DNA from: Rhizobium croatiense
GTDB lineage: Bacteria > Pseudomonadota > Alphaproteobacteria > Rhizobiales > Rhizobiaceae
NCBI RefSeq assembly: GCF_019793465.1
Contig: NZ_JAILYJ010000010.1
Span: 62,001 to 126,000 of the forward strand
DNA: 64,000 nucleotides
Direction: 5' to 3'
Shown: positions 1 through 10,034 of the stretch, piece after piece
Position numbering within the stretch: position 1 is the stretch's first letter
How the letters are laid out: each line of letters opens with the position of its first letter
The notes under the pieces: generated by a model
Seen by the model: only the letters and a program-made list of their open reading frames with translations
What the model was told of the DNA's origin: nothing
Databases searched by the model: none
Made by a program: the position numbers and the translations under genes

Positions 1-1
1 T

Positions 2-559
2 GCGATGGCGACTGCCGCCATCCCAGCTCCAAGCAGAAATGCTTCCATGGTAACAGGCAACGCCACTTCGCAGCCGATCGGCCATTATGATTTCTGTCAG
101 ACCCACAGCAGTGAATGCGGCGCAAACCGCAATGCGGGCCCTGTCGAGATGACCCCGGCCAAGTGGTCGATCGTCCGCTCGATCAACGCCACCATCAACC
201 GCACGATCACGCCGATGACCGACAAGGAAATCTACGGCAAGGATGAAGTCTGGGCCTATCCGACCACCGCGGGTGACTGCGAGGACTTCGCGCTGCTGAA
301 GCGGCGCATCCTGATCCAGCGCGGCGTTCCGGCCGCCGACCTGCTGATGACCGTCGTGCGCAAGCCCGACGGTGAGGGCCATGCCGTCCTGACGCTGCGC
401 ACCGCCGAGGGCGACTTCGTGCTCGACAACCTCGCCGCCGACGTCAAGCCGTGGTTCGGAACGCCCTATTCTTTCGTCAAGCGCCAGTCGAGCTACAATG
501 CCGGCCGCTGGGTCACCATCGAGAACGGCCGCGACGTTCTGGTCGGCGCCCTGCGCTGA
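2..559 (+). CDS. Transglutaminase-like cysteine peptidase (BTLCP family), 5' end cut by window
   Basis: The product matches bacterial transglutaminase-like cysteine proteinases, periplasmic proteins that in other proteobacteria (LapG) cleave surface adhesins. The likely catalytic Cys lies in the motif GDCEDFALLK (about residue 92 counting from the first visible ATG), the His in GHAVLTLRT and the Asp in FVLDN, in the usual Cys-His-Asp order. An ATG occurs at position 5, but family members begin with a signal peptide and the reading frame is open to the window edge, so the true start is probably upstream. No LapD-like receptor or adhesin is visible nearby, so a LapG role is only a possibility. 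The gene ends at a clear terminator. Confidence 0.85.
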   Translation, partial: AMATAAIPAPSRNASMVTGNATSQPIGHYDFCQTHSSECGANRNAGPVEMTPAKWSIVRSINATINRTITPMTDKEIYGKDEVWAYPTTAGDCEDFALLKRRILIQRGVPAADLLMTVVRKPDGEGHAVLTLRTAEGDFVLDNLAADVKPWFGTPYSFVKRQSSYNAGRWVTIENGRDVLVGALR

Positions 560-581
560 GGATTTCAGGGGGATGCGGGGA

Positions 582-607
582 AAAAGGCCGGCGAAAGCCG
601 GCCTTTT
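582..607 (+). terminator. Rho-independent terminator of the BTLCP gene
   Basis: A perfect 7-bp GC stem (GGCCGGC/GCCGGCC) with a GAAA loop is flanked by AAAA on the left and TTTT on the right, so it could work in both directions. It lies 23 bp after the stop codon of the preceding gene. Confidence 0.85.
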
Positions 608-913
608 GCTTTTGGGGGAATTGGAGCCGCGTCGACCGTCACCTTTCGCTTCTGCTCAAGCTGTTCGTCGCTCGCGCTCCTCACCCCATCATCTGCCCTT
701 CGGGCATCTTCTCCCCGCTGGGACTCCTCAACGTGTAAGGATGAGGGCTGTTTGCTTTGGCTGCCGACCAGGATGAGGGAGGTGGGCTTGGTGATATAAA
801 TCGGCGTGGAGATTGCGGTACTGTAAGTGGGTTGCGTTTGCCGCATCCTATCCCGGCCCTCCGCATGGCTCCGGGCGTTCGGATCGATTGCTCGGGCTCT
901 GCCCGACCACAGC
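608..913. other. Non-coding stretch with a degenerate repeat half
   Basis: No convincing gene is seen here. Around 677-730 there is a C/T-rich piece with the small hairpin GCCCTTCGGGC, of the kind found as one arm of palindromic intergenic repeats in rhizobia; the partner arm is not recognisable. The remainder lies between the ends of the flanking genes. ORFs called across it run antisense to mbfA or lack family features. Confidence 0.4.
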
Positions 914-1900
914 TCACCCATTCCCGATCAAAATCCCTGCACCGAGCACCAAGCTGCCGCCCAGCACCACCTGAAAGGCGGCGCGCAGGAACGGCGTTTC
1001 CATGTAGCGGTTCTGGATGAAGGCGATCGCCCAGAGTTCGAAGAAGACGATGACGCCGGCGGTGATCGTCGCCGTCCAGAAATGCGGGATCAGATAGGGC
1101 AGCGCATGGCCGAGACCGCCGAGCGTCGTCATGATGCCGCAGGCAAGGCCGCGTTTGACCGGCGAGCCCCTGCCGGAGATCTTGCCGTCGTCATGGGCGG
1201 CTTCGGTGAAGCCCATCGAGATGCCGGCGCCGACGGAAGCGGAAAGGCCGACAAGGAAGGTCTGCCAGGTATCCTGCGTGGCAAAGGCGGCGGCAAAGAT
1301 CGGCGCCAGCGTCGAGACCGAGCCGTCCATCAGCCCGGCAAGGCCCGGCTGCACATAGGTCAGCACGAATTGCCGGTGCGCCGCCTCGTCCTCGTCGCGC
1401 TTGATATCTTCGGGCGTATGTTTGTCGCCCAGCATGCGGGCGATATCTTCGTGCCCCTGCTCGGCAAGAGCGAGATCGCCGAGAAGCTCACGCGTCGAAG
1501 CATCGGAAGTCTGCTTTGCCGCTTCGACATAGAAGCGGTAGGCCTGCTCCTCCATCGCTTCGGTCTCCTGCCGTATCGCATCGAGCGAAAGGCTTGCCCT
1601 GAGCCAGTCGGGCTTGCGTTCGTAGAAGCCCTGCACATGTTCGCGCCGGATCAGCGGGATGCGCTCGCCGAAACGCTGGCGATGGATCTCGATCAGGGAT
1701 TTGCGATGGGTATCCTCGACCTCGGCCATATCTTCGAAAACCTTTGCCGAGGCCGGGAATTCGTTCCGGAGCCTGTCGGCATAGGCAAGATAGATGCGGG
1801 CATCGTCTTCCTCGGAGGCGATTGCGAGGGCGAGAATCTCCTGCTCGGACAGCGACTCGAAAGACCGTTTCGGTGATCTGAAAAATCGCGCCAACATCAC
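914..1900 (-). CDS. mbfA: Membrane-bound ferritin-like iron exporter MbfA (ferritin/VIT1 fusion)
   Basis: The N-terminal half (about residues 15-160) is a ferritin/rubrerythrin-like four-helix domain with carboxylate/His iron ligands, for example E30-E31 and the E62-D-T-H65 motif, plus a second AEQGHED motif. The C-terminal half (about 180-328) is a VIT1/CCC1-like membrane domain with several hydrophobic helices. MbfA proteins of Bradyrhizobium and Agrobacterium export iron from the inner membrane and protect against iron and peroxide stress; that role is inferred by family. Start is GTG at 1900 or ATG at 1897. A perfect ICE-type palindrome lies just upstream, fitting Irr control. It stands alone, divergent from a truncated haemoglobin gene. 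Confidence 0.88.
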   Translation of the reverse strand: MMLARFFRSPKRSFESLSEQEILALAIASEEDDARIYLAYADRLRNEFPASAKVFEDMAEVEDTHRKSLIEIHRQRFGERIPLIRREHVQGFYERKPDWLRASLSLDAIRQETEAMEEQAYRFYVEAAKQTSDASTRELLGDLALAEQGHEDIARMLGDKHTPEDIKRDEDEAAHRQFVLTYVQPGLAGLMDGSVSTLAPIFAAAFATQDTWQTFLVGLSASVGAGISMGFTEAAHDDGKISGRGSPVKRGLACGIMTTLGGLGHALPYLIPHFWTATITAGVIVFFELWAIAFIQNRYMETPFLRAAFQVVLGGSLVLGAGILIGNG

Positions 1901-1912
1901 TATTCTCCATAA

Positions 1913-1929
1913 TTTAGAATTATTCTAAA
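1913..1929. promoter_or_regulatory. ICE box (Irr-type operator)
   Basis: TTTAGAA-TTA-TTCTAAA is a perfect 7+3+7 palindrome 13 bp upstream of the mbfA start. It has the form of the iron control element bound by Irr in Rhizobiales, where mbfA is a known Irr target. The site sits between mbfA and the divergent haemoglobin gene, so it could affect both. Binding is inferred from the sequence. Confidence 0.8.
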
Positions 1930-2068
1930 TCTAAAGAAGGAGCCAATGGCGGTCAAGGGTGCAGACAGGCCGGCTGACGGATTGCCGCAAGCCGCACGGA
2001 TGCCTTTGGCGCGCGGGCACAAACACCTATATGAGAGGGCGCCGCATCATGCGGCGTCGGGGTTTATG

Positions 2069-2536
2069 ATGGACAATGACATTCAGGGCCGTCCTGCCCA
2101 TGTCGCGGCGATCCGCGAAAGGGCGGAGGTCGAGATGCGGGCAATGGGCGTTGATGAGGCCTTCATCGGCAGGCTGGTCGAGACTTTTTACGGGCGCGTG
2201 CTGACGCATCCCGATCTTGGTCCGGTGTTCGACGCCAGGCTCTCCGGCCGCTGGCCGGAGCATATGGATAAGATGAAGAGCTTCTGGTCGGCCGTCGCCT
2301 TTCGCAGCGGCGCCTATGGCGGCAAGCCGGTGCAGGCGCATACCGGCGTCGCGGACCTGACGCCGGATCTCTTTCCGAAATGGCTGGCGCTGTTTGCCGC
2401 AACGCTCGACGATGTCACCCCGTCGCCGGAGGCCAAGGCCTGGTTCATGGCGACGGCGGAGCGGATCGCGAAGAGCCTGACGCTGTCGCTGTTCTACAAT
2501 CCGGCGCTCGACGACCCGGCGAAGAAGGCGGGCTGA
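2069..2536 (+). CDS. Group III truncated haemoglobin
   Basis: The 155-residue product has the layout of group III truncated haemoglobins: an N-terminal FYGRVLTHPDLGPVF segment, a PEHMDKMKSFW helix typical of this class, and an AHTGVADLTPDLFPKWLALF segment whose His is the likely haem ligand. The family binds O2 or NO; its function in rhizobia is not settled. The open frame extends back to 1946, but the ATG pair at 2066/2069 gives the usual length and is preferred. The gene is divergent from mbfA, with the ICE palindrome in the shared upstream region, which suggests a link to iron or oxygen state. Confidence 0.82.
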   Translation: MDNDIQGRPAHVAAIRERAEVEMRAMGVDEAFIGRLVETFYGRVLTHPDLGPVFDARLSGRWPEHMDKMKSFWSAVAFRSGAYGGKPVQAHTGVADLTPDLFPKWLALFAATLDDVTPSPEAKAWFMATAERIAKSLTLSLFYNPALDDPAKKAG

Positions 2537-2540
2537 CGCA

Positions 2541-3491
2541 TCATTGCCTGGCTGAAAAGGTCGCGCCGGCGCTTGCGGCGACGACCAGGGCAGTTCCTGC
2601 CATCTGCAGAAGCGTCATCGGCTGCATCAGAATGACGAAGCCTGCCAGAGCCGCAATGGCCGGTTCCAGGCTCATGAGAATGCCGAAGGATGTCGTCGGC
2701 ATGCGCCGCAGGGCAATCAGCTCCAGCGTATAGGGCAGCAGCGGCACGAGCACGGCAAGACCCGCCATCTCGATCAGGCCATAAGCGTCAAGCGCCGGCG
2801 CTGCGCCTGCAAAACCGAAGGGCGTCGCAACCGCCGCGGCAACCATCAGCGACATGGAAAGCCCTTCCAGCCCCTTGAAGCTGGCGCCGATCTTCTTGGT
2901 CAGCACGATATAGATCGCCCAGCCGGTGCCGGCGCCGCCGGCAAAGAGAATGCCCCACATATCCCCGATCCAGCCTTCGCCGTCATGGGCAAGCGCCAGC
3001 ACACCAAGGGCGGCAATGAGCGGCCAGACGAGACGCCGGCTGAGACCATAACCGATGGTCGCGACCGAAAGCGGGCCGAGAAAGTCGATCGCCACGGCGA
3101 GGCCGAGCGGAATGCGCTCGATTGCCGCGAAAAAACTCATGGTCATCAACGCTGTCGTCGTGCCGAGAACGAGCGCGCTTGTCCATTGCTCTCTGGAGTA
3201 GCTGAATATGCGCGGACGGACGGCGACCACCAGGATGATGGCGGCAAAGACGAGGCGCAGCCAGCTTGCGCCGGCCGGTCCGTAGGTGGCGATCGCATGG
3301 GAAGACAGAGCTGCGCCGAACTGGATCGATGACATGGACAGGAGGCACATCAGCCCGCCGGCCGCCAGGCCGGAGGACGTTGCAGGCGCTTCCAATGCCA
3401 GCACGCCGGCGCCGTCGTTCGTTCCGTCTTTCATCTGCATCTCCGATCGAGCGCTCTTCATACGGAGGTGGCTTGCAACCGACCAATTCAA
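2541..3491 (-). CDS. EamA/RhtA-like inner membrane exporter
   Basis: About ten hydrophobic segments arranged as two EamA (DUF6) halves identify a drug/metabolite transporter. It resembles the threonine/homoserine exporter RhtA group by length and by the N-terminal half. The first visible Met gives 316 residues with an unusually polar leader; a start at one of the internal Mets (codon 11, 18 or 20) is more usual for the family. It converges on the haemoglobin gene with only 4 bp between stops. The substrate cannot be told from sequence. Confidence 0.8.
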   Translation of the reverse strand: MNWSVASHLRMKSARSEMQMKDGTNDGAGVLALEAPATSSGLAAGGLMCLLSMSSIQFGAALSSHAIATYGPAGASWLRLVFAAIILVVAVRPRIFSYSREQWTSALVLGTTTALMTMSFFAAIERIPLGLAVAIDFLGPLSVATIGYGLSRRLVWPLIAALGVLALAHDGEGWIGDMWGILFAGGAGTGWAIYIVLTKKIGASFKGLEGLSMSLMVAAAVATPFGFAGAAPALDAYGLIEMAGLAVLVPLLPYTLELIALRRMPTTSFGILMSLEPAIAALAGFVILMQPMTLLQMAGTALVVAASAGATFSARQ

Positions 3492-3526
3492 TCTTCTGAT
3501 CCAGGCAGCAAGAGAGCTGATGCATA

Positions 3527-4078
3527 TCAGAGGCGGCCGGAGAGGATCACCTCTTCGGCTTCTTCGAAACTCATATCGAAGACCTTCCTGCCGATCTCGA
3601 AGCTGAAGCCATTGCGGGCGAAGGCGGACAGTTCCTTTGCCTTGCGCTTGTCGTCGAGTTCGCCACGGCGAAACGGGCCGAAGGCGCGTTTGCGGGCGAA
3701 TATGGTCGCGGCATAGAGATCGTCAGCCCCTTCGAGCGCGGCCTCGACCTTGTCGCTCGCAACACCCTTGGCGGCAAGCTTCTGGGCGATCGCACGCTTC
3801 GACTTGCCGCCACGCACGGCCGAGCGCGTGCTGATTTCGGCATAGGCGTTATCGTCGAGCACCTTGTTGTCATAGGCGAATTTGACGGCGAATTCGGCAA
3901 CGGCCTTGAGCTGGCCGGCGCTGATCTCTTCGAACTTCTCCTTCGCCTTGCGGGTAATGGCGTCGAACAGCTGCTTTTCCGTCATCATCCGCCGCTCCAG
4001 GCGGTAGACGGTGGAGTTGCGCGCCCAGCTCAGCATGCGCGGTGTCGGGCTATCGGATGGAACGGTCTCGTCGGTCAT
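3527..4078 (-). CDS. recX: Regulatory protein RecX
   Basis: The 183-residue, helix-rich, highly charged protein has the RecX pattern of repeated three-helix modules, with family-typical segments around LLERRMMTEKQL-like (residues about 27-40), DNAYAEISTRSAVRGGKS and a C-terminal KRAFGPFRRGELDDKRKAKE. RecX binds RecA filaments and limits their activity. recA is not in the window, as is common in rhizobia where recX is unlinked. It lies 9 bp downstream of the deacetylase-like gene on the same strand and may be cotranscribed with it. Confidence 0.88.
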   Translation of the reverse strand: MTDETVPSDSPTPRMLSWARNSTVYRLERRMMTEKQLFDAITRKAKEKFEEISAGQLKAVAEFAVKFAYDNKVLDDNAYAEISTRSAVRGGKSKRAIAQKLAAKGVASDKVEAALEGADDLYAATIFARKRAFGPFRRGELDDKRKAKELSAFARNGFSFEIGRKVFDMSFEEAEEVILSGRL

Positions 4079-4087
4079 ATCAAGCGA

Positions 4088-5113
4088 TCAGGCTTCCAGG
4101 CCCTTGAGGACATTGGCGACATTGAGCCCGATTTCCGGCACGCCGTAGCCGCCTTCCATGCAGACAAGCACCGGCAGGCCGGCGGCTGATATCATCGCGC
4201 CCATGCGGGTGAAATCGTCGGAGGTGAGGCTGAAGAAGGAGATCGGATCGCGTTCGAAAGTGTCAACGCCGAGCGCCAGAACGATCGCCTCGGCGCCGAA
4301 GGCCTTGATGCGGCCAAGCGCATCGGCAAGGGCCGAAGACCAGACCCGCCATGGCGTGCCCGGCGGCATCGGATAGTTGCGGTTGGTCCCGGTGCCTTGG
4401 CCTTCGCCCTCTTCGTCGGCATGGCCGAGGAAATAAGGGAAAGCCTGCATGGGATCGCCGTGCAGCGAGGCAGTGAAGACGTCACCGCGGCGATAGAACA
4501 GATCCTGGGTGCCGTTGCCGTGATGGAAATCGACATCGAGCACAGCGACCTTGGCCGCACCATGATCGAGCAGCCGTTGCGCCGCCACACCTGCATTGTT
4601 GATGAAGCAGTAGCCGCCAAAGAGATCGATGCCGGCATGATGGCCGGGCGGGCGGCAGAGCGCGAAGGCGAAACGATGACCCTCTGCCAGCGAGTCGGCG
4701 CCCGTTACGGCGCAGCGCATCGCGGCGATTGCCGCCTCGTAGGAGCCCTTGGTGATCGAGGTGTCGGCGGCATTGGCATAATGGCCGATCGCGCCGACGA
4801 TATTGTCGGGAACGCGCTGGCTGGTGCGGCGCACCGGGAAGGAATTGGCGATCGCCTCGCCTTCGAAGCCGGCGGCCACCCAGCGGTCCCAGACGGTGGC
4901 GAGAAAATCGAGATAGGCGGGGTCATGCACCTTCCTGGCCGTTTCCAGCCCGTGCGCATCGGGCGCGACGACATCGGCAAAGCCCGCCTCCTTGACCGCC
5001 GCCAGGATCCATTCGGCCCGGAACGGCGCCTCGAAGGGGGTCACCAGCTGGCCGGCATAGAGCTCGGTCCTGGCATCGCGCAGCTTATGGTCTTCGGAAT
5101 AGATGACGCGCAT
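4088..5113 (-). CDS. Histone deacetylase-family amidohydrolase (acetylpolyamine amidohydrolase-like)
   Basis: This zinc-dependent deacetylase-fold protein has the typical PPGHHAG, GGYCFINNAG, DVDFHHGNGTQ and MEGGYG motifs, which carry the active-site His pair and the Asp/His metal ligands. Length (341 residues from the ATG at 5113) matches acetylpolyamine amidohydrolases, which deacetylate polyamines or similar N-acetyl amines in the cytoplasm. The frame is open up to 5164, but MRVIYSEDH at 5113 is the usual family N terminus. It is followed by recX and is divergent from a HAD hydrolase gene. The substrate is an inference. Confidence 0.88.
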   Translation of the reverse strand: MRVIYSEDHKLRDARTELYAGQLVTPFEAPFRAEWILAAVKEAGFADVVAPDAHGLETARKVHDPAYLDFLATVWDRWVAAGFEGEAIANSFPVRRTSQRVPDNIVGAIGHYANAADTSITKGSYEAAIAAMRCAVTGADSLAEGHRFAFALCRPPGHHAGIDLFGGYCFINNAGVAAQRLLDHGAAKVAVLDVDFHHGNGTQDLFYRRGDVFTASLHGDPMQAFPYFLGHADEEGEGQGTGTNRNYPMPPGTPWRVWSSALADALGRIKAFGAEAIVLALGVDTFERDPISFFSLTSDDFTRMGAMISAAGLPVLVCMEGGYGVPEIGLNVANVLKGLEA

Positions 5114-5246
5114 TGCAGATCCTGCCCCTGGTTGAAAATCGAGATTTACACGGCTTCGCCCCAACGAAAAAGCAGTGTGCTGGCTTGATCGCCGCGCTAA
5201 ATGACGCCACCTTCGCCGATGTTTTCAGAACGAGGAAATTTTCCGC

Positions 5247-5894
5247 ATGAAAGTGCTGATGGTCGATGTCGATGGCGTGCTCATTCATGGCCGCCCGGCC
5301 GACGGCCTGCCGCACTTCACCTATCTCGAGCGCGATCTCGGCTTGCGACCCGACTTGCTGCAGCAGGCATTCTTCCAGACCTGTTGGAACGACATCGTCA
5401 TCGGCCGCGAGGCGTTGGAGCCGCGGCTTTCCGCCGTGCTTGCAGAGATCGCGCCCCATCTTAGCGCCGCAATCCTGATCGATTATTGGTTCGAAAACGA
5501 TTCCCGCCTCGATCTCAATCTCTTGGAAGAGCTTGCCGCCCTCCGGCAAAGCGGTGTTGCCCTCTTTTTGGCGACCAACCAGGAGCACAGGCGGGCGGGC
5601 TACCTGATGGAAGAGGCCGGCCTCGGCCCGCATGTCGACGGCATCATCTATTCCGCCGCGCTCGGACATCGCAAACCTTCGCCGGACTTTTTCAGGCTGG
5701 CGACCGAACACGCCGGCGCCCTGCCCGGCGAAATCGGCTTCATCGACGACATGGCGGAAAATATCGAAGCGGCGCGGCGGTTCGGCTGGAACGCGGCGCA
5801 GTGGACGGCGGGCACCACACTTGCCGGGGCATTTCCGGGTTTGCGCCGGCTGGCAGGAGCGGAGCCGGAGCGCAATCAGGCGAGCCGCTTGTAG
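5247..5894 (+). CDS. HAD-superfamily hydrolase
   Basis: The 215-residue protein carries the four HAD motifs in order: DVDGV near the N terminus (nucleophile Asp in D-x-D), ATNQE (motif II), the Lys in GHRKPSPDFF (motif III) and GFIDDMAEN (motif IV). A helical cap lies between motifs I and II, as in small-molecule phosphatases. The substrate is unknown. Its 3' end overlaps the convergent GNAT gene by 19 bp. Confidence 0.85.
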   Translation: MKVLMVDVDGVLIHGRPADGLPHFTYLERDLGLRPDLLQQAFFQTCWNDIVIGREALEPRLSAVLAEIAPHLSAAILIDYWFENDSRLDLNLLEELAALRQSGVALFLATNQEHRRAGYLMEEAGLGPHVDGIIYSAALGHRKPSPDFFRLATEHAGALPGEIGFIDDMAENIEAARRFGWNAAQWTAGTTLAGAFPGLRRLAGAEPERNQASRL

Positions 5895-6394
5895 AACAGG
5901 GTGGTATCGCAGAAGCCGCCTTGTGGCCACAGCGCGTAATCGGGAATGACGCCGACGCGCTGCCAGCCCAAGCGCGGATAAATCGCCTCGGCATCGCTGC
6001 CGGTTGCCGTGTCGAGCACGAGCAGGGTCTTGCCGTGCTTTGCTGCCTCGCGTTCGGCGGCCTCCATCAGCAGCCGGGCGAGGCCCCGCCCGCGGGCGGA
6101 GCGATGCACCAGCAGCTTCTTCAGATCGCCGCGATGCGGCTGGTTCGGCATCTGCGCCGCCCCCACCTGCACCGTACCGACGATCCTGCCCTCCAGTTCG
6201 GCGACCAGAAGCAGGCTGACGCCCGCCCCGACCGCATCGGCGACATCGCGCCAGTAGGGTGCGGCATCGTCAGGCCCATAGGGCTGCATGAAGCCGACGG
6301 AGGCGCCGCCGGCGACGCAATCGGCGAGCACGTCCGAAAGATCGGCGATGGCGGCGCGGGCCTCCTCGGCGGAAAGGGCACGAATGTCGGGCAT
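5876..6394 (-). CDS. GNAT-family N-acetyltransferase
   Basis: The 172-residue protein shows the GNAT core: a VAELEGRIVGTVQ strand pair, the acetyl-CoA loop RSARGRGLARLL (R/Q-x-x-G-x-G/A) and a C-terminal GWQRVGVIPDYAL segment. The acyl acceptor cannot be inferred. It lies 24 bp downstream of the XRE-cupin regulator on the same strand, so the two probably form an operon; the regulator may act on the acetyltransferase or its substrate pathway. Confidence 0.88.
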   Translation of the reverse strand: MPDIRALSAEEARAAIADLSDVLADCVAGGASVGFMQPYGPDDAAPYWRDVADAVGAGVSLLLVAELEGRIVGTVQVGAAQMPNQPHRGDLKKLLVHRSARGRGLARLLMEAAEREAAKHGKTLLVLDTATGSDAEAIYPRLGWQRVGVIPDYALWPQGGFCDTTLFYKRLA

Positions 6395-6418
6395 ATGCTT
6401 CTCCTGAAATGAATATCG

Positions 6419-6988
6419 TTATCGGCCGCCGCGATCGAGCACGACGCAATAACGCGCCGGCGCGTTGCCGGGATTGTGAAAGACATGACCCTCGCCGACC
6501 GGCATGAAGAGGCAGTCGCCGGGGCGCAGCCGGTAAACGGTTTCGCCCGCCGTCATCTCCAGCTCGCCGTCGAACAGCCAGATATGCTGCGTCATGCCGT
6601 GGGATGCCGCATGCGGGGGAAAGCTGACGCGGGCGCCGGCGGGGAATTCGACCTCGACGATATCGACGTCGGAAGCGGTGCCCGGCGCCGACACCGCACG
6701 CCTGAGATAGCCGGTTTCCGGATCGCGCCAGACCTGCTGCTCCTGCCGGCGGGCAAGCGGCGAGGCCTGTTGCCCCTCCTCCGAGAAGAAGGCAGAGAGC
6801 GACAGGCCGAGCGCGGCGCAGATCCTTGCCAGGAGCGAGGCCGTCGGGCTCGCCTCGGCCCGTTCGATCCGTGAAATCATTGCGCGGCTGACGCCGGAGG
6901 CAGCGGCGAGATCGTCCAGCGTCAGGCCCTTTTCCAGCCGCAGCGTGCGGATGCGAATGCCGATCGCCTGTTCGAGTTGCTGTTCCAT
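6419..6988 (-). CDS. XRE-family regulator with C-terminal cupin domain
   Basis: Residues about 5-65 (from the Met at 6988) form an XRE helix-turn-helix (LTLDDLAAASGVSRAMISRIERAE pattern). Residues about 110-189 form a small cupin barrel ending in LRPGDCLFMPVGEGHVFHN, a ligand-sensing arrangement found in MppR/SutR-like regulators. The frame is open to 7024, but MEQQLEQAIG at 6988 gives the usual N terminus. It is divergent from tenA and upstream of a GNAT gene. The ligand is unknown. Confidence 0.85.
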   Translation of the reverse strand: MEQQLEQAIGIRIRTLRLEKGLTLDDLAAASGVSRAMISRIERAEASPTASLLARICAALGLSLSAFFSEEGQQASPLARRQEQQVWRDPETGYLRRAVSAPGTASDVDIVEVEFPAGARVSFPPHAASHGMTQHIWLFDGELEMTAGETVYRLRPGDCLFMPVGEGHVFHNPGNAPARYCVVLDRGGR

Positions 6989-7120
6989 CGTTCCATCCAC
7001 GATTCTACTATAAGAGAAATACATTATCCAATGATGGAATCAAGCGATAAGCGGCGCGCACGCAACTTGCTTTCACCGCAGCCTCTCCGGTATATGTCAG
7101 CGCGATCGATGGAGGGAATA

Positions 7121-7819
7121 ATGGACGCCAGCACGCAGAGCACGGAACTGACGGGAAGCTTCACAGCCGCGGCCTGGGACAGGATTGCGCCCATCATGGC
7201 CGAGATCGAGGCGCTGCCGCTTCTGACGCGGCTCTCCGACGGCACGCTGCCGCCGGAAATCTTTCGCCACTACATCCTGCAGGACGCACTTTATCTCAAG
7301 CACTATGCGCGATGCCTGGCCATCGTCGCGGCCAAGGCGCCCGACAATGCGCAGGTGCTGCGTTTTCTCGGCTCGGCGCAGAAGGCGATCACCGTCGAGC
7401 AGGGCCTGCATGCCGGCTTCCTCACCCAGTTCGGCATCACGGCCGCGGATGTGACCTCGGCCGAGCCGTCGCCCACCTGCTTTGCCTATACCAATTTTCT
7501 GCTGGCCACCGCCTATCACCGCTCCTACGCGGTGGCGCTTTCCGCCATTCTGCCCTGCTTCTGGATCTACTGGCATGTCGGCGAGGCGATCAAGAACCGG
7601 CCTGTTATCGAGGGCAATGCCTTCCAGGCATGGATCAACACCTATGGCGATCCGCAATTTGCCGCCGGCGCCCGCGAAGTGATCGCGCTGACCGACATCG
7701 CCGCCCGCGCCGCCTCGCCGGTAGAACGCACAGAGATGACCGATGTCTTCGTGCGCGCCTCGCAATATGAATGGATGTTCTGGGATTCCGCCTGGCGGCT
7801 GGAGACCTGGCCGGTCTGA
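7121..7819 (+). CDS. tenA: TenA-family aminopyrimidine aminohydrolase/thiaminase II
   Basis: The 232-residue all-helical protein has TenA signatures: the FRHYILQDALYL helix, FAYTNFLLATAY, and PCFWIYWHVGE, with the acidic active-site residue in the last. TenA proteins hydrolyse aminomethyl-pyrimidine to hydroxymethyl-pyrimidine in thiamin salvage. Start is the ATG at 7121, preceded by GGAGGG at about 7111. Upstream sequence to 6989 is the divergent promoter region shared with the XRE-cupin regulator. I see no TPP riboswitch, so control may be through that regulator (inference). Confidence 0.87.
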   Translation: MDASTQSTELTGSFTAAAWDRIAPIMAEIEALPLLTRLSDGTLPPEIFRHYILQDALYLKHYARCLAIVAAKAPDNAQVLRFLGSAQKAITVEQGLHAGFLTQFGITAADVTSAEPSPTCFAYTNFLLATAYHRSYAVALSAILPCFWIYWHVGEAIKNRPVIEGNAFQAWINTYGDPQFAAGAREVIALTDIAARAASPVERTEMTDVFVRASQYEWMFWDSAWRLETWPV

Positions 7820-7896
7820 GACGTGTTCGACCGCCTCGTAAAATAGCGTAAACGGCGGGATAATTACCGCTTTGCGGCCGGGGGCGGCGCTGCTAT

Positions 7897-9729
<1,833 letters not shown>

Positions 9730-9800
9730 GCTTTCGCAGGGCCTCTCTTTGACGAAGAGTCCTGAGTCTCCTTGGTTTGTTGACAAGCCTCGCTCTTTTT

Positions 9801-9885
9801 CTCCGTCATCCTCGGCCTTCTGCCGAGGATCTGCCAACATATCAACCGGCTGCAGATGCTCGGGACAGGCCCGAGCATGACGGAG
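9801..9885. repeat. Palindromic intergenic element, copy 1
   Basis: The whole 85 bp is an imperfect inverted repeat (CTCCGTCAT...ATGACGGAG). Each arm contains its own small hairpin (CTCGG..CCGAG on the left, CTCGGG..CCCGAG on the right), so the folded RNA or DNA would be cross-shaped. A second member of the same design is at 28199-28313. It follows lepA by 71 bp and could act as a transcription end. Confidence 0.75.
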
Positions 9886-9889
9886 GAGA

Positions 9890-10033
9890 CGTGGTCACGC
9901 TCTATCAGTCGTCCAAGGAGATAGAGAAGAACGCGAAAGACTTTGGCGAATTGAAAATGCCGAGGCGATCGCGGAGCAAAATGAGTATGTCGCGAAGCAT
10001 GGCATGCCGTTCGCGAAATACAGGCAGTTTTGA
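9890..10033 (+). pseudogene. Remnant of a CcdA-type antitoxin gene (C-terminal part only)
   Basis: In the frame ending at the TGA at 10031 the last 38 or so codons read ERERLWRIENAEAIAEQNEY and then VAKHGMPFAKYRQF, which is the hallmark C terminus of type II CcdA antitoxins. Upstream in the same frame there is a stop at 9878-9880 and no start codon or DNA-binding N-terminal domain, and no CcdB toxin gene follows. The antitoxin tail is therefore an isolated relic, placed directly behind the palindromic element. Confidence 0.7.
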
Positions 10034-10034
10034 G

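Noticed and set aside
827..1876. Long ORF antisense to mbfA
   Set aside because: It mirrors the codon pattern of mbfA in a GC-rich gene and its protein has no domain or membrane pattern.
6989..7120. TPP riboswitch before tenA
   Set aside because: The leader is short and lacks the THI-box words CTGAGA and the GACC..TGGA pair.
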